From contig JAFZQO010000007.1 in assembly GCA_017620335.1 (NCBI GenBank), forward strand, positions 62,001 through 126,000: a stretch of 64,000 bases of DNA. Reading direction: 5' to 3'. Shown here one piece after another: positions 41,483 to 48,887 of this stretch. A model generated the notes under the pieces. It was not told the DNA's origin and searched no databases. It was given only the letters and a program-made list of their open reading frames with translations. Source of the stretch: Bacteroidales bacterium. GTDB lineage: Bacteria > Bacteroidota > Bacteroidia > Bacteroidales > UBA932. Position numbers and translations under genes: made by a program. Within the stretch, counting starts at the first letter, position 1, and every line of letters starts with the position of its first letter.

Positions 41483-42691
41483 ATGAACGAGACACCGGTA
41501 TTGCTGCTTACGGGATACCTCGGCAGCGGAAAGACCACGCTGGTCAACAGAATACTCTCCAACCGGAAGGGCATCAAATTCGCCGTGATAGTCAATGACA
41601 TAGGCGAAGTCAACATAGACGCCGACCTCATCGAGAAGGACGGTGTGGTGGGACAGAAGGACGACAGCCTCGTCGCCTTGCAGAACGGCTGCATCTGCTG
41701 CACGCTCAAGATGGACCTGGTGGAGCAGCTCCGCGACATCATCGCGATGCGGAAATTCGATTACATCGTAATTGAGGCGAGCGGCATCTGCGAGCCGGAG
41801 CCCATCGCCCGCACCATCTGCTCCTTCCCCTACATGGGGCCGGAGTACGTGGAAAACGGCATTCCCAGGCTGGACTGCATCGTCACCGTGGTCGACGTCC
41901 TGCGCATGCGCGACGAGTTCGCCTGTGCCAAGGACCTCCTCCGCGGCAACCTCGACGAGGACGACATTGAGAACCTCGTCATCCAGCAGGTGGAATTCTG
42001 CAACATCGTCCTGCTTAACAAGGCCTCCGAGGTCTCGCCGGACGAGCTCGGCAAGGTCCGCGAGATCATCCGCGCCCTCCAGCCGAAGGCGAAGATGGTG
42101 GAATGCGACTTCGCCGCCGTCGACCTCGACGACATCCTCGGCACCCGCATGTTCAACTACGACTCCGTGTCGGCCTCCGCGGCCTGGATCAGCGCCGTCG
42201 AGGCCCCGGTGGAGGAGGACGATGACGACGATGATGACGACCACGACCATGACCATGACCATGACCACGAAGGCCACCACCATCATCATCACCACCACGA
42301 CGATGAAGGCGAGGCCGAGGAATACGGCATCGGCACCTATGTCTATTACCAGCGCAAGCCCTTCGACATCAACAAGTTCGACAACTTCGTGGCGAAGCAC
42401 TGGCCGATAGGCATCATTCGCGCCAAAGGCCTCTGCTGGTTCTCGGTGGAGCCGGACAACTGCTACCTCTTCGAGCAGGCTGGCAGCCAGATCTCCCTGA
42501 GGAATGCCGGCAAGTGGTACGCCACCATGCCGGAGGACGAGCTCGAGCGCCAGCTCGAGACGGACGCCACACTCCGCCGCGACTGGGACCCCGAGTACGG
42601 CGACAGGATGCAGAAGCTTGTGTTCATCGGGCAGAAGCTCGACAAGGCGGAGATCCGCGCCGCGCTGGATTTCTGCGTCGCAGAAGAATAA
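41483..42691 (+). CDS. COG0523/CobW-type GTPase metallochaperone with Asp/His-rich stretch
   Basis: 402 residues from MNETPVLLLTGYLGSGKTTL at 41483, which fits the promoter; a longer frame would run into the leader. G-domain: Walker A GYLGSGKT (Lys17), FAVIVNDIGEVNIDADLI, the family metal motif CICC (Cys70, Cys72, Cys73), VIEASGICEPEPI, LDCIVTVVDVLRM, NIVLLNKAS. Residues about 243-283 are almost only Asp, Glu and His (runs of Asp, alternating His-Asp, then His), a metal-binding linker common in zinc-related members. The C-terminal CobW_C domain has GIIRAKGLCWFSVEP and DKLVFIGQKLDKAEI-like segments. It uses GTP to deliver Zn or another metal to target proteins. Followed after 15 bases by an esterase. 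Confidence 0.9.
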   Translation: MNETPVLLLTGYLGSGKTTLVNRILSNRKGIKFAVIVNDIGEVNIDADLIEKDGVVGQKDDSLVALQNGCICCTLKMDLVEQLRDIIAMRKFDYIVIEASGICEPEPIARTICSFPYMGPEYVENGIPRLDCIVTVVDVLRMRDEFACAKDLLRGNLDEDDIENLVIQQVEFCNIVLLNKASEVSPDELGKVREIIRALQPKAKMVECDFAAVDLDDILGTRMFNYDSVSASAAWISAVEAPVEEDDDDDDDDHDHDHDHDHEGHHHHHHHHDDEGEAEEYGIGTYVYYQRKPFDINKFDNFVAKHWPIGIIRAKGLCWFSVEPDNCYLFEQAGSQISLRNAGKWYATMPEDELERQLETDATLRRDWDPEYGDRMQKLVFIGQKLDKAEIRAALDFCVAEE

Positions 42692-42706
42692 ACAACCAAG
42701 ACTGAT

Positions 42707-43540
42707 ATGAAAAAGACCGTCACGACCTTATGCTGCCTGCTGCTGGCGGCAGTCGCCTTCGCCCAGGGGCAGATGTACCGGGGAAGCTATTCGATTGAGA
42801 AGGATATCCCTTACCACCAGGACGCCGGGGACTATGCCCGCGAGCGTTGTACCCTCGACTTCTACTATCCTTCCGAGCTTCAGGACTTCCCCACCATCGT
42901 CTGGTTCCACGGGGGAGGCCTTGAGGGCGGCAACAAGGAGATTCCGGCCGCGCTCATGGACTCCGGCCTCGGCGTCATCGGTGTGAACTACCGCCTGCTG
43001 CCGAAGGCCACCATCCAGGAGTGCATCGACGATGCCGCGGCGGCCGTCGCTTGGGCGTTCCGCGAGGTCGCGGCCCGCGGCGGCAGCCCGGACAGGATCT
43101 TCGTAGCCGGACATTCCGCCGGAGGCTACCTGACCGACATGGTCGTGCTGGACAAGTCCTGGCTGGCGAAATATGGCGTTGACGCCGACAAAATCGCAGG
43201 CGCATTCCCGTACAGCGCGCAGGTCCTGACGCACTACAACGTCCGCAAGCTGGACGGCATCGGCCCGCTCGAGCCCAGGCTCGACGAGACCGGCCCCCTC
43301 TACCATGTCCGCAAGCTCCCCATGCCCATGCTGGTCCTCTCCGGCGACCGCGAGCTGGAGCTCTACGGCCGCTACGAGGAGCAGGCGTACTTCTGGCGCA
43401 TCATGAAGCTCAACGGCAACGAGAACATCTACCTGTACGAGTTCGACGGCTATGACCACGGTTCAATGCCTTATCCGGCGCATAACGTGGTCAAGCGCTT
43501 CATCCGCGGCATCCTCCGCGACCAGATTCCCGAAAGGTAA
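42707..43540 (+). CDS. Secreted alpha/beta hydrolase (esterase, BD-FAE/HSL-like)
   Basis: 277 residues with a signal peptide (MKKTVTTLCCLLLAAVAFAQG). TIVWFHGGGLEGGNK carries the oxyanion-hole HGGG (His68), GVNYRLLPKATIQECIDDA is typical of the hormone-sensitive-lipase/feruloyl-esterase-like group, and FVAGHSAGGYL holds the nucleophile Ser137. Probable Asp in VLSGDRELEL and His in GYDHGSMPYP. It would hydrolyse short acyl or feruloyl esters outside the cytoplasm, perhaps on plant polysaccharide. Co-transcribed with the CobW-type gene (15-base gap), which is odd for a secreted enzyme. Confidence 0.85.
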   Translation: MKKTVTTLCCLLLAAVAFAQGQMYRGSYSIEKDIPYHQDAGDYARERCTLDFYYPSELQDFPTIVWFHGGGLEGGNKEIPAALMDSGLGVIGVNYRLLPKATIQECIDDAAAAVAWAFREVAARGGSPDRIFVAGHSAGGYLTDMVVLDKSWLAKYGVDADKIAGAFPYSAQVLTHYNVRKLDGIGPLEPRLDETGPLYHVRKLPMPMLVLSGDRELELYGRYEEQAYFWRIMKLNGNENIYLYEFDGYDHGSMPYPAHNVVKRFIRGILRDQIPER

Positions 43541-43556
43541 TTCCGAGATCCCTCCC

Positions 43557-43584
43557 TGTCATTCCGAGCGAAGCGAAGGAATCT
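43557..43584 (+). repeat. Dispersed 28-base repeat, copy 4, between convergent genes
   Basis: Same 28 bases as the three other copies; fills most of the 45-base gap between two convergent stop codons. Could serve as a bidirectional terminator or mRNA-end hairpin. Confidence 0.95.
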
Positions 43585-43585
43585 T

Positions 43586-44413
43586 TCAGACTGTTTTCAA
43601 AAGTGTCTTAGTATCCGCGTCCGGGAAGAACTCCCGGATGTGGGCGATTATGCGGTCGCGGGATTCCTCGGGGGGGCGGGCCGGCGTCGGGGCCGCGCCC
43701 GTGGCCCGCTCGAAGAGCCGGGCCCAGGCCGGGCCCTCCGCGCCGGCCCCTTCCGCCCCGAACAACTCGTCCGGGGTGGTGTTGGACGCCCGCTGCCAGC
43801 CGTTGTAGTGCAGGTCCGGGCCGCGGTACACCCGCTGGATGTCGCCTATAACGGTCCATGTGCCCATTTGCAGGAACTGCATTACGCTGTCCATTATGCC
43901 TTTTTTCACGCCGGGCGAAAGCAGCGGCCGGTACTTGTCACCCATGGAGGCCAGGAAGGTCGGGGTGACGGCGCCGGAGCAGATGAGGCGCAGTTCCCGC
44001 GCCTCCAGCGCTCCGGCCTCCTTTATCGCCGAAAGGGCGACGGGGGAGAGGAACTGCATCAGCTTCTCACTGCTGGTTGAGGCCTTGTAGGGCTCCCCGA
44101 GGGCCATCCTGTACTTCGGGATGCTCCGCCGCCAGTTCATCAGCTCGCGGTACCATTCCACGGTGGCGAAGGCGGCCTTCCCGCCCAGGAACTTGCCGTA
44201 GGCGATGTCCCCTTCGCGCACCGCCTCTATCTTCCAGTCCCACGGCCCGAGCGTCCCGCCGTCCTCCTCGTCGGTGAACCAGCAGCCTGGGGCGGTCATC
44301 TCCTCGACGGACCATCCGGGCACGCCGCAGCGGAAGAACGGTATGATACCGTACTTCCGGATGACCTCAATCATCCTTTCGGGACTGTCTATGATTCTTC
44401 CGTGAGTTTGCAT
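43586..44413 (-). CDS. AlkZ-related protein (possible DNA glycosylase-like)
   Basis: 275 residues from MQTHGRIIDSPERMIEVIRKYG at 44413; an ATG at 44434 exists but lies at the predicted transcript start. Features of the AlkZ-related group seen in Bacteroidales: YGIIPFFRCGVPGWSVEEMT, CWFTDEEDGGTLGPWDWK, GDIAYGKFLGGKAAFATVEWYRELMNWRR in parts, and ALEARELRLICSG with a helix resembling a winged-helix core. AlkZ is a DNA glycosylase that unhooks azinomycin cross-links; activity of these distant relatives is unproven. The C-terminal Pro/Ala-rich part is variable. Single gene, converging on the esterase. Confidence 0.75.
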   Translation of the reverse strand: MQTHGRIIDSPERMIEVIRKYGIIPFFRCGVPGWSVEEMTAPGCWFTDEEDGGTLGPWDWKIEAVREGDIAYGKFLGGKAAFATVEWYRELMNWRRSIPKYRMALGEPYKASTSSEKLMQFLSPVALSAIKEAGALEARELRLICSGAVTPTFLASMGDKYRPLLSPGVKKGIMDSVMQFLQMGTWTVIGDIQRVYRGPDLHYNGWQRASNTTPDELFGAEGAGAEGPAWARLFERATGAAPTPARPPEESRDRIIAHIREFFPDADTKTLLKTV

Positions 44414-44436
44414 ATATGCTCTTCCAAACAGCAAGT

Positions 44437-44444
44437 TAAAGATA
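44437..44444 (-). promoter_or_regulatory. -7-like box TATCTTTA for the AlkZ-related gene
   Basis: One base off TAnnTTTG on the minus strand, 23 bases before the start at 44413. Confidence 0.4.
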
Positions 44445-44487
44445 ATGAATAAAGTCCGGTTTTACGGCTCATTGTCTTTTTTTTTCG

Positions 44488-44495
44488 TATATTTG
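44488..44495 (+). promoter_or_regulatory. -7 box TATATTTG for the OmpA-like gene
   Basis: Exact consensus preceded by T9; 52 bases before the start at 44548. No TTG at the usual distance. Confidence 0.5.
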
Positions 44496-44547
44496 GCCTG
44501 ATTCCTGTAAAGGGATCATGACTGTGTAACCATTTTTACCTATTGAT

Positions 44548-45807
44548 ATGAAGAAATTTATCCTGCTCGTAACGAGCCTTCTGCTGCTGTGCGGCGTCGC
44601 CAGCGGCCAGAGTATCCTGCGCAACCTTGGCGAGCGCGCCAAGAACGCCGTCGAGAACAAGGTCGGCGAGAAGGTCGAGAACGCCGTCAACAACGCCCTC
44701 GGCAATAAGAATAACGACAAGTCAGACAACAAGGCCGGCGAAGATGAGGCTGCTCCCGCCGTGGGTGAAGAGAATCCGCAAGCGGCCACATCGACCGACT
44801 TCAAACGCGGCGAAGTCATTCTGTTCGAGGATGACTTCACGTCCGAGGTAGTGGGCGAGTTCCCTTCCAAGTGGGATTTGCTGGACGGCGGCGCCGAGGT
44901 CAAGACCCTGGGCGGGATCAAGGCCGTCGAGGTTACCAACAACGGTGTTATCACACCCTTGATCAAGGAACCGGGAGCCTACCTGCCTGAAGAATTCACC
45001 ATCGAGTATGATTTCTATTACTGGGACGATAAGGAAAACGTGGGCTTGAATGACCTGAAACTTTGTCTGGCCAGTAATACGGACCGTTCTGAATGGAGCG
45101 GTGATTATGGCGAAAACAACGCTTTTACATTGATCCATGGTGTGTGCGCTGAGTGGGGCCATCATGCCTATTACAATAATGACTCGGGCACCGGGGATAC
45201 CAAGGATGTGAGCTTTGAATACAAATTCAAGCAGGGCTGGCACCATGTGGCGCTTTCGTTTAACAAGCGCGCGATGAAGGTTTACTTTGACGGTAACCGG
45301 GTGATCAATCTGCCCAAGGTCAAGCAGCCGACATGGATGTCTTTCCAGGTTCCTTTCGATCATACGGACCTGACTTTCATCCGCAATGTGGTGATTGCAA
45401 AGGGCGCTGTTGAGCTCTATGACCGAAACGAGCAGTCTATGACCGCCGTCGAGAAGGCCATTGCCGAGACCGGCAAATTCGTGACCAACAACATCCTCTT
45501 CGAGACCGGCAAGGCCACCCTAAAGCCTGAGTCGATGGAGGAGATCATGAAGGTCGCTGAGTACATGAAGAAGAACCCTTCGGCCCGCTTCGAGGTCCAG
45601 GGTCACACCGACAACCAGGGCAGCGACGCCGTCAACGACCCGCTCAGCCAGCAGCGCGCCGAGGCCGTTGTCAAGGCCCTTGAGGAGCAGGGAGTCGACC
45701 CGTTCAACCTCCGCGCAGTCGGCAAGGGCAGCCATGAGCCCGTGGCCGAGAACACCACCGACGAGGGCCGCGCGAAGAACCGCCGCGTGGAGTTTATAAA
45801 GAGGTAA
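44548..45807 (+). CDS. OmpA-family protein with N-terminal lectin-like domain
   Basis: 419 residues with a signal peptide (MKKFILLVTSLLLLCGVASGQ). Residues about 22-70 are a charged Asn/Lys/Glu-rich helix (LRNLGERAKNAVENKVGEKV); about 90-285 form a concanavalin/LamG-like beta domain (VILFEDDFTSEVVGEFPSKW, FTIEYDFYYWDD, QGWHHVALSFNKRAMKVYFDG). About 300-419 is the OmpA C-terminal domain: NNILFETGKATLKPESMEEI, FEVQGHTDNQGSDAVNDPLSQQRAEAV (in parts) and GRAKNRRVEFIKR, which bind peptidoglycan. No outer-membrane barrel is present, so it is probably a periplasmic or surface protein tethered to the wall. Confidence 0.88.
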   Translation: MKKFILLVTSLLLLCGVASGQSILRNLGERAKNAVENKVGEKVENAVNNALGNKNNDKSDNKAGEDEAAPAVGEENPQAATSTDFKRGEVILFEDDFTSEVVGEFPSKWDLLDGGAEVKTLGGIKAVEVTNNGVITPLIKEPGAYLPEEFTIEYDFYYWDDKENVGLNDLKLCLASNTDRSEWSGDYGENNAFTLIHGVCAEWGHHAYYNNDSGTGDTKDVSFEYKFKQGWHHVALSFNKRAMKVYFDGNRVINLPKVKQPTWMSFQVPFDHTDLTFIRNVVIAKGAVELYDRNEQSMTAVEKAIAETGKFVTNNILFETGKATLKPESMEEIMKVAEYMKKNPSARFEVQGHTDNQGSDAVNDPLSQQRAEAVVKALEEQGVDPFNLRAVGKGSHEPVAENTTDEGRAKNRRVEFIKR

Positions 45808-45817
45808 CTACTTCTGA

Positions 45818-46357
45818 CTAAGATATTTCCGTGAGCTCTCCCGTGGCGGAGTCCATGATGAAGCCGCGGACGACGATACCGGCCGGCATCAGGGGGTGAC
45901 CCTTGATGCCGGCTACTGTATTGCGCACCGAGGTCTCCGGGTCGTGGAAGCCCTCCAGCCACTCGTCGAGGTCGATGTCATCGCGCTGCAGGTTCGCCTC
46001 GGGGACGCCGCGGTGCAGCATTTCCTCCCGGAAATGTGCGAAGCTCATGTGGCAGGCGCCGCATCCCGAGTGCGCGACGACCATGACCTCCTCGACGCCG
46101 AGCTCGTAAACCGCGACGACCAGGCTCCGCATCGCGGAATCCCAGGGCGTCGGGATTACAGCGCCGGCGTTCTTGATGATCTTGGCGTCGCCGTTCCTCA
46201 GCCCCAGGGCCTCCTGCAGGAGGACGGAGAGGCGGGTGTCCATGCAACTCAGCACAGCCAGCTTGCGGTCGGGATATTTGTCGGTCAGGTGCGGCTCGTA
46301 GGCCTTAGCCTCCACGTAGCCGAGGTTGAAGCGGATGATTTCGTCTATAGTGCCCAT
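45818..46357 (-). CDS. Beta-class carbonic anhydrase
   Basis: 179 residues. Zinc ligands are Cys38 (SCMDTRL, with the Asp40-Arg42 dyad), His96 and Cys99 (VVAHSGCGAC). IIKNAGAVIPTPWDSAMRSL and ETSVRNTVAGIKGHPLMPAGIVVRGFIMD (in parts) match the short prokaryotic beta class. It interconverts CO2 and bicarbonate in the cytoplasm. Single gene, divergent from the YbaK-like gene over 69 bases with facing TATATTTG boxes; its end lies 10 bases from the OmpA-like gene. Confidence 0.92.
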   Translation of the reverse strand: MGTIDEIIRFNLGYVEAKAYEPHLTDKYPDRKLAVLSCMDTRLSVLLQEALGLRNGDAKIIKNAGAVIPTPWDSAMRSLVVAVYELGVEEVMVVAHSGCGACHMSFAHFREEMLHRGVPEANLQRDDIDLDEWLEGFHDPETSVRNTVAGIKGHPLMPAGIVVRGFIMDSATGELTEIS

Positions 46358-46382
46358 GTGGTAGGTTGTTTTTCCTTTGTCC

Positions 46383-46390
46383 CAAATATA
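46383..46390 (-). promoter_or_regulatory. -7 box TATATTTG for the carbonic anhydrase gene
   Basis: Exact consensus on the minus strand, 25 bases before the start codon; 13 bases from the opposing box at 46404. Confidence 0.55.
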
Positions 46391-46403
46391 CGAAAAACCT
46401 TGC

Positions 46404-46411
46404 TATATTTG
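46404..46411 (+). promoter_or_regulatory. -7 box TATATTTG for the YbaK-like gene
   Basis: Exact consensus, 15 bases before the start at 46427, so the leader would be only about 10 bases. Confidence 0.55.
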
Positions 46412-46426
46412 TCCCTGCTTATTGTC

Positions 46427-46960
46427 ATGGCCATGTTCAAAGTCAGCGAAATTATCACCACGCCGCCCGCGGAGTACGCGACCGACCTTCAGAGGAAGGT
46501 ATATGAGACTTTCTCGGAACTCGGCATCCCCTTCGGAAGGGTGGACACCGACCCCGGTCTCACCATGGAGGACTGCCAGTACATTTCCGCCGGTCTGGGC
46601 GTGCGCGTCGTCAAGACCCTTTTCCTCTGCAACCGCCAGCAGACGGAGTTCTACCTTTATGTGACCACGGACGACAAGCCTTTCGTCACGCGGGAGTTCT
46701 GCGGCGCGCTGGGAATCCCGCGCGTCTCCTTCGCTCCCGCCGACAAGCTCTGGGAGCTCACCGGCGTGGAGGTCGGCGCCACCACCATCCTCAGTGCCAT
46801 CCTCCCCTCGGCCTCCGGCGTCCATCTGGTGATGGACCGCTCCGTCGCCGAGGGCGAATGGTTCGCCTGCACCGACGGCACCCCCACCTGCTTCGTCAAG
46901 ATACGGACAAAGGACCTGCTGAACAGGTATCTGTCCGGCAGGTCCCTTACACTTATCTGA
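46427..46960 (+). CDS. YbaK/ProX-type aminoacyl-tRNA deacylase
   Basis: 177 residues from the start at 46427 (a second Met follows two codons later). YETFSELGIPFGRVDTDPGLTMEDC (in parts), GVRVVKTLFLCNRQQTEFYLYVTTDDKPF and LGIPRVSFAPADKLWELTGVEVGATTILSAIL (in parts) match the stand-alone homologues of the prolyl-tRNA synthetase editing domain (ProXp-ala, PrdX). Such proteins clear mischarged tRNA, for example Ala-tRNA(Pro), in the cytoplasm; the conserved Lys is in VVKTLFL. Single gene, ending 4 bases before the convergent metY. Confidence 0.88.
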   Translation: MAMFKVSEIITTPPAEYATDLQRKVYETFSELGIPFGRVDTDPGLTMEDCQYISAGLGVRVVKTLFLCNRQQTEFYLYVTTDDKPFVTREFCGALGIPRVSFAPADKLWELTGVEVGATTILSAILPSASGVHLVMDRSVAEGEWFACTDGTPTCFVKIRTKDLLNRYLSGRSLTLI

Positions 46961-46964
46961 CGGT

Positions 46965-48251
46965 TCAGATACGGGCGAAGGCCTGGTCGAGGTCGGCGAT
47001 GAGGTCGTCGATGTGCTCCGTGCCGATGGAGAGGCGGATGGTGCTCTGGTAGATGCCCTGGTCGGCGAGCTCGGCCTCAGTCAGCTGCGAGTGCGTGGTG
47101 GTGGCCGGGTGGATGACCAGCGACTTGACGTCGGCCACGTTGGCGAGCAGCGAGAAGATTTCCAGCGAATCTATGAAGCGGAAGGCCTCCTCCTTGCCGC
47201 CCTTGATCTCGAAGGTGAAGATCGAGCCGCCCCCGTTCGGGAAATACTTGACGTACTGCAAGTGGTCCGGATGGGAAAGCAGGGCGGGATGGTTGACCTT
47301 CGCCACCTTCGGGTGCTTCGACAGATAATCCACAACTTTTAGGGCGTTCGAGACGTGCCTTTCGACGCGAAGCGAGAGCGTCTCCAGGCCCTGGAGGAAG
47401 ATGAATGCGCTGACGGGGGAGAGGGTCGAACCGGTGTCGCGCAGCAGGATCGCCCGCGCGCGGGTGATGTATGCTGCGGGGCCAACGGCGTCGGCGAAGA
47501 CTATCCCGTGATAGCTGTATTCCGGCTCTGTGAACTGCGGGAATTTGCCGGAGGCCTTCCAGTCGAACTTTCCCGAATCGACGATGACTCCGCCGATGGT
47601 CGTGCCGTGGCCGCCGATGAACTTGGTGGCTGAATGGACGACGATGTCCGCGCCGTACTCGATGGGCCTGAGAAGGAAGGGCGTAGCGAAGGTGTTGTCG
47701 ATGATAAGGGGAATCTTATGCGCGTGGGCTATGGCCGCAACCGCTTCTATATCAATTAAATTGGAGTTAGGATTGCCGAAGCTCTCGATGAAGACGGCCT
47801 TGGTCTCGGGCCTGATTGCATTCTCGAAATTGGACAGGTCGGAAGGGTCCACGAAGGTGGTTGTGATGCCGTAGGGGACCAGCGTGTGCTGCAGCAGGTC
47901 GTACGTGCCGCCGTAGATGTTCTTCGACGAAACGATATGATCGCCCGCGCGTGTGATGTTGAGGATGGAGTAGGTTATGGCGGCTGCGCCCGAGGCTACG
48001 GCCAGGGCGCCGACGCCGCCCTCCAGCGCGGCGATGCGCTGCTCCAGGATGTCTTGCGTGGAGTTGGTCAGGCGGCTGTAGATGTTGCCGGGATCGGAGA
48101 GTCCGAAGCGCGCCGCCGCGTGCTCGGAATTATGGAATACATATGAACTGGTTAGGTAGATGGGGACGGCGCGTGCGTCGGAGGTGGGATCAGCGTGCTC
48201 CTGCCCGACATGGAGCTGGAGGGTTTCGAAGTGGAGTTTACTAGTGCTCAT
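46965..48251 (-). CDS. metY: O-acetylhomoserine sulfhydrylase (Cys/Met metabolism PLP enzyme)
   Basis: 428 residues from MSTSKLHFETLQLHVGQEHA at 48251. Landmarks: DARAVPIYLTSSYVFHNSEHAAARF, YSRLTNSTQDILEQRIAALEGG, ASGAAAITYSILNI, FIESFGNPNSNLIDIEAVA, IIDNTFATPFLLRPIEYGAD and VVHSATKFIGGHGTTIGG with the PLP Lys; the length (over 420) favours MetY over MetB/MetC. It makes homocysteine from O-acetylhomoserine and sulfide. A divergent Lrp-family gene 162 bases away is the likely regulator. Its own -7 box is degenerate (GAACTTTG on the minus strand near 48283). Confidence 0.92.
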   Translation of the reverse strand: MSTSKLHFETLQLHVGQEHADPTSDARAVPIYLTSSYVFHNSEHAAARFGLSDPGNIYSRLTNSTQDILEQRIAALEGGVGALAVASGAAAITYSILNITRAGDHIVSSKNIYGGTYDLLQHTLVPYGITTTFVDPSDLSNFENAIRPETKAVFIESFGNPNSNLIDIEAVAAIAHAHKIPLIIDNTFATPFLLRPIEYGADIVVHSATKFIGGHGTTIGGVIVDSGKFDWKASGKFPQFTEPEYSYHGIVFADAVGPAAYITRARAILLRDTGSTLSPVSAFIFLQGLETLSLRVERHVSNALKVVDYLSKHPKVAKVNHPALLSHPDHLQYVKYFPNGGGSIFTFEIKGGKEEAFRFIDSLEIFSLLANVADVKSLVIHPATTTHSQLTEAELADQGIYQSTIRLSIGTEHIDDLIADLDQAFARI

Positions 48252-48352
48252 GGTATCGTTCGTTTTAATTGTTTTCCGATTGCAAAGTTCGGAATGGCAG
48301 ATAAAACGAACAAGAAGAAGTATGAAAATAGTGTAAAACTCCTGATAATTGT

Positions 48353-48360
48353 TAAATTTG
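48353..48360 (+). promoter_or_regulatory. -7 box TAAATTTG for the Lrp-family gene
   Basis: Exact consensus; 53 bases before the start at 48414, inside the metY-lrp divergent gap. Confidence 0.5.
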
Positions 48361-48413
48361 TAGTGGAAAACAATTTTAACCGGCCGAAACCGGCCTCCCA
48401 AAAGAAAAAAGCC

Positions 48414-48887
48414 ATGACCGACAGACTCGACAAGACCGACATCCAGATACTCAAGGCCCTCCAGGAGAACGGCCGCATCACCGTAAAGGAACTCGCCCTC
48501 AAGGTCCACCTCTCCACGACCCCCGTCTTCGACCGCATGCACCGGCTCGAGGAGGAGGGCTTCATACAGCGGTACACCGCTGTCCTCAGCCCCTCCCGCC
48601 TCGGCCGGGGCTTCATTGTCTACTGCAGCGTCCGCCTCCGCCGCATGGGCCGCGACATCGCCAACGACTTCATCTCCCGCATCAAGGACATCCCCGAGGT
48701 CGCGGAATGCTACAACATATCCGGCGATTTCGATTTCCTCCTGAAAATCTATGCGCCGGACATGCGTTACTACAATGATTTCCTGATTAATACCCTCGGC
48801 ACCATCGAGAGCCTGGGCTCCGTCCAGAGCTCCTTCGTGATGAATGAGGTCAAGAACTGCTACGGCCTCCCCGTCAGCCTCCTCTGA
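48414..48887 (+). CDS. Lrp/AsnC-family transcriptional regulator
   Basis: 157 residues from MTDRLDKTDIQILKALQENGRI at 48414. N-terminal winged helix: KELALKVHLSTTPVFDRMHRLEEEGFI; C-terminal RAM domain: YCSVRLRRMGRDIANDFISR, EVAECYNISGDFDFLLKIYA, SLGSVQSSFVMNEVK. Such proteins bind DNA as dimers/octamers and sense amino acids. Divergent placement suggests it controls metY in response to methionine or a related amino acid; that is inference. Ends directly at the end of the convergent carboxylesterase gene (48887/48888). Confidence 0.92.
   Translation: MTDRLDKTDIQILKALQENGRITVKELALKVHLSTTPVFDRMHRLEEEGFIQRYTAVLSPSRLGRGFIVYCSVRLRRMGRDIANDFISRIKDIPEVAECYNISGDFDFLLKIYAPDMRYYNDFLINTLGTIESLGSVQSSFVMNEVKNCYGLPVSLL

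Noticed and set aside
40817..41495. Two minus-strand open frames through the repeat region (133 and 175 codons)
   Set aside because: They consist of translated tandem repeats and overlap the CobW promoter and start; no start context or domain.
32185..43584. Insertion-sequence ends for the 28-base element
   Set aside because: No transposase or longer shared flanks around any copy; the element is too short and ends are not duplicated in an obvious way.
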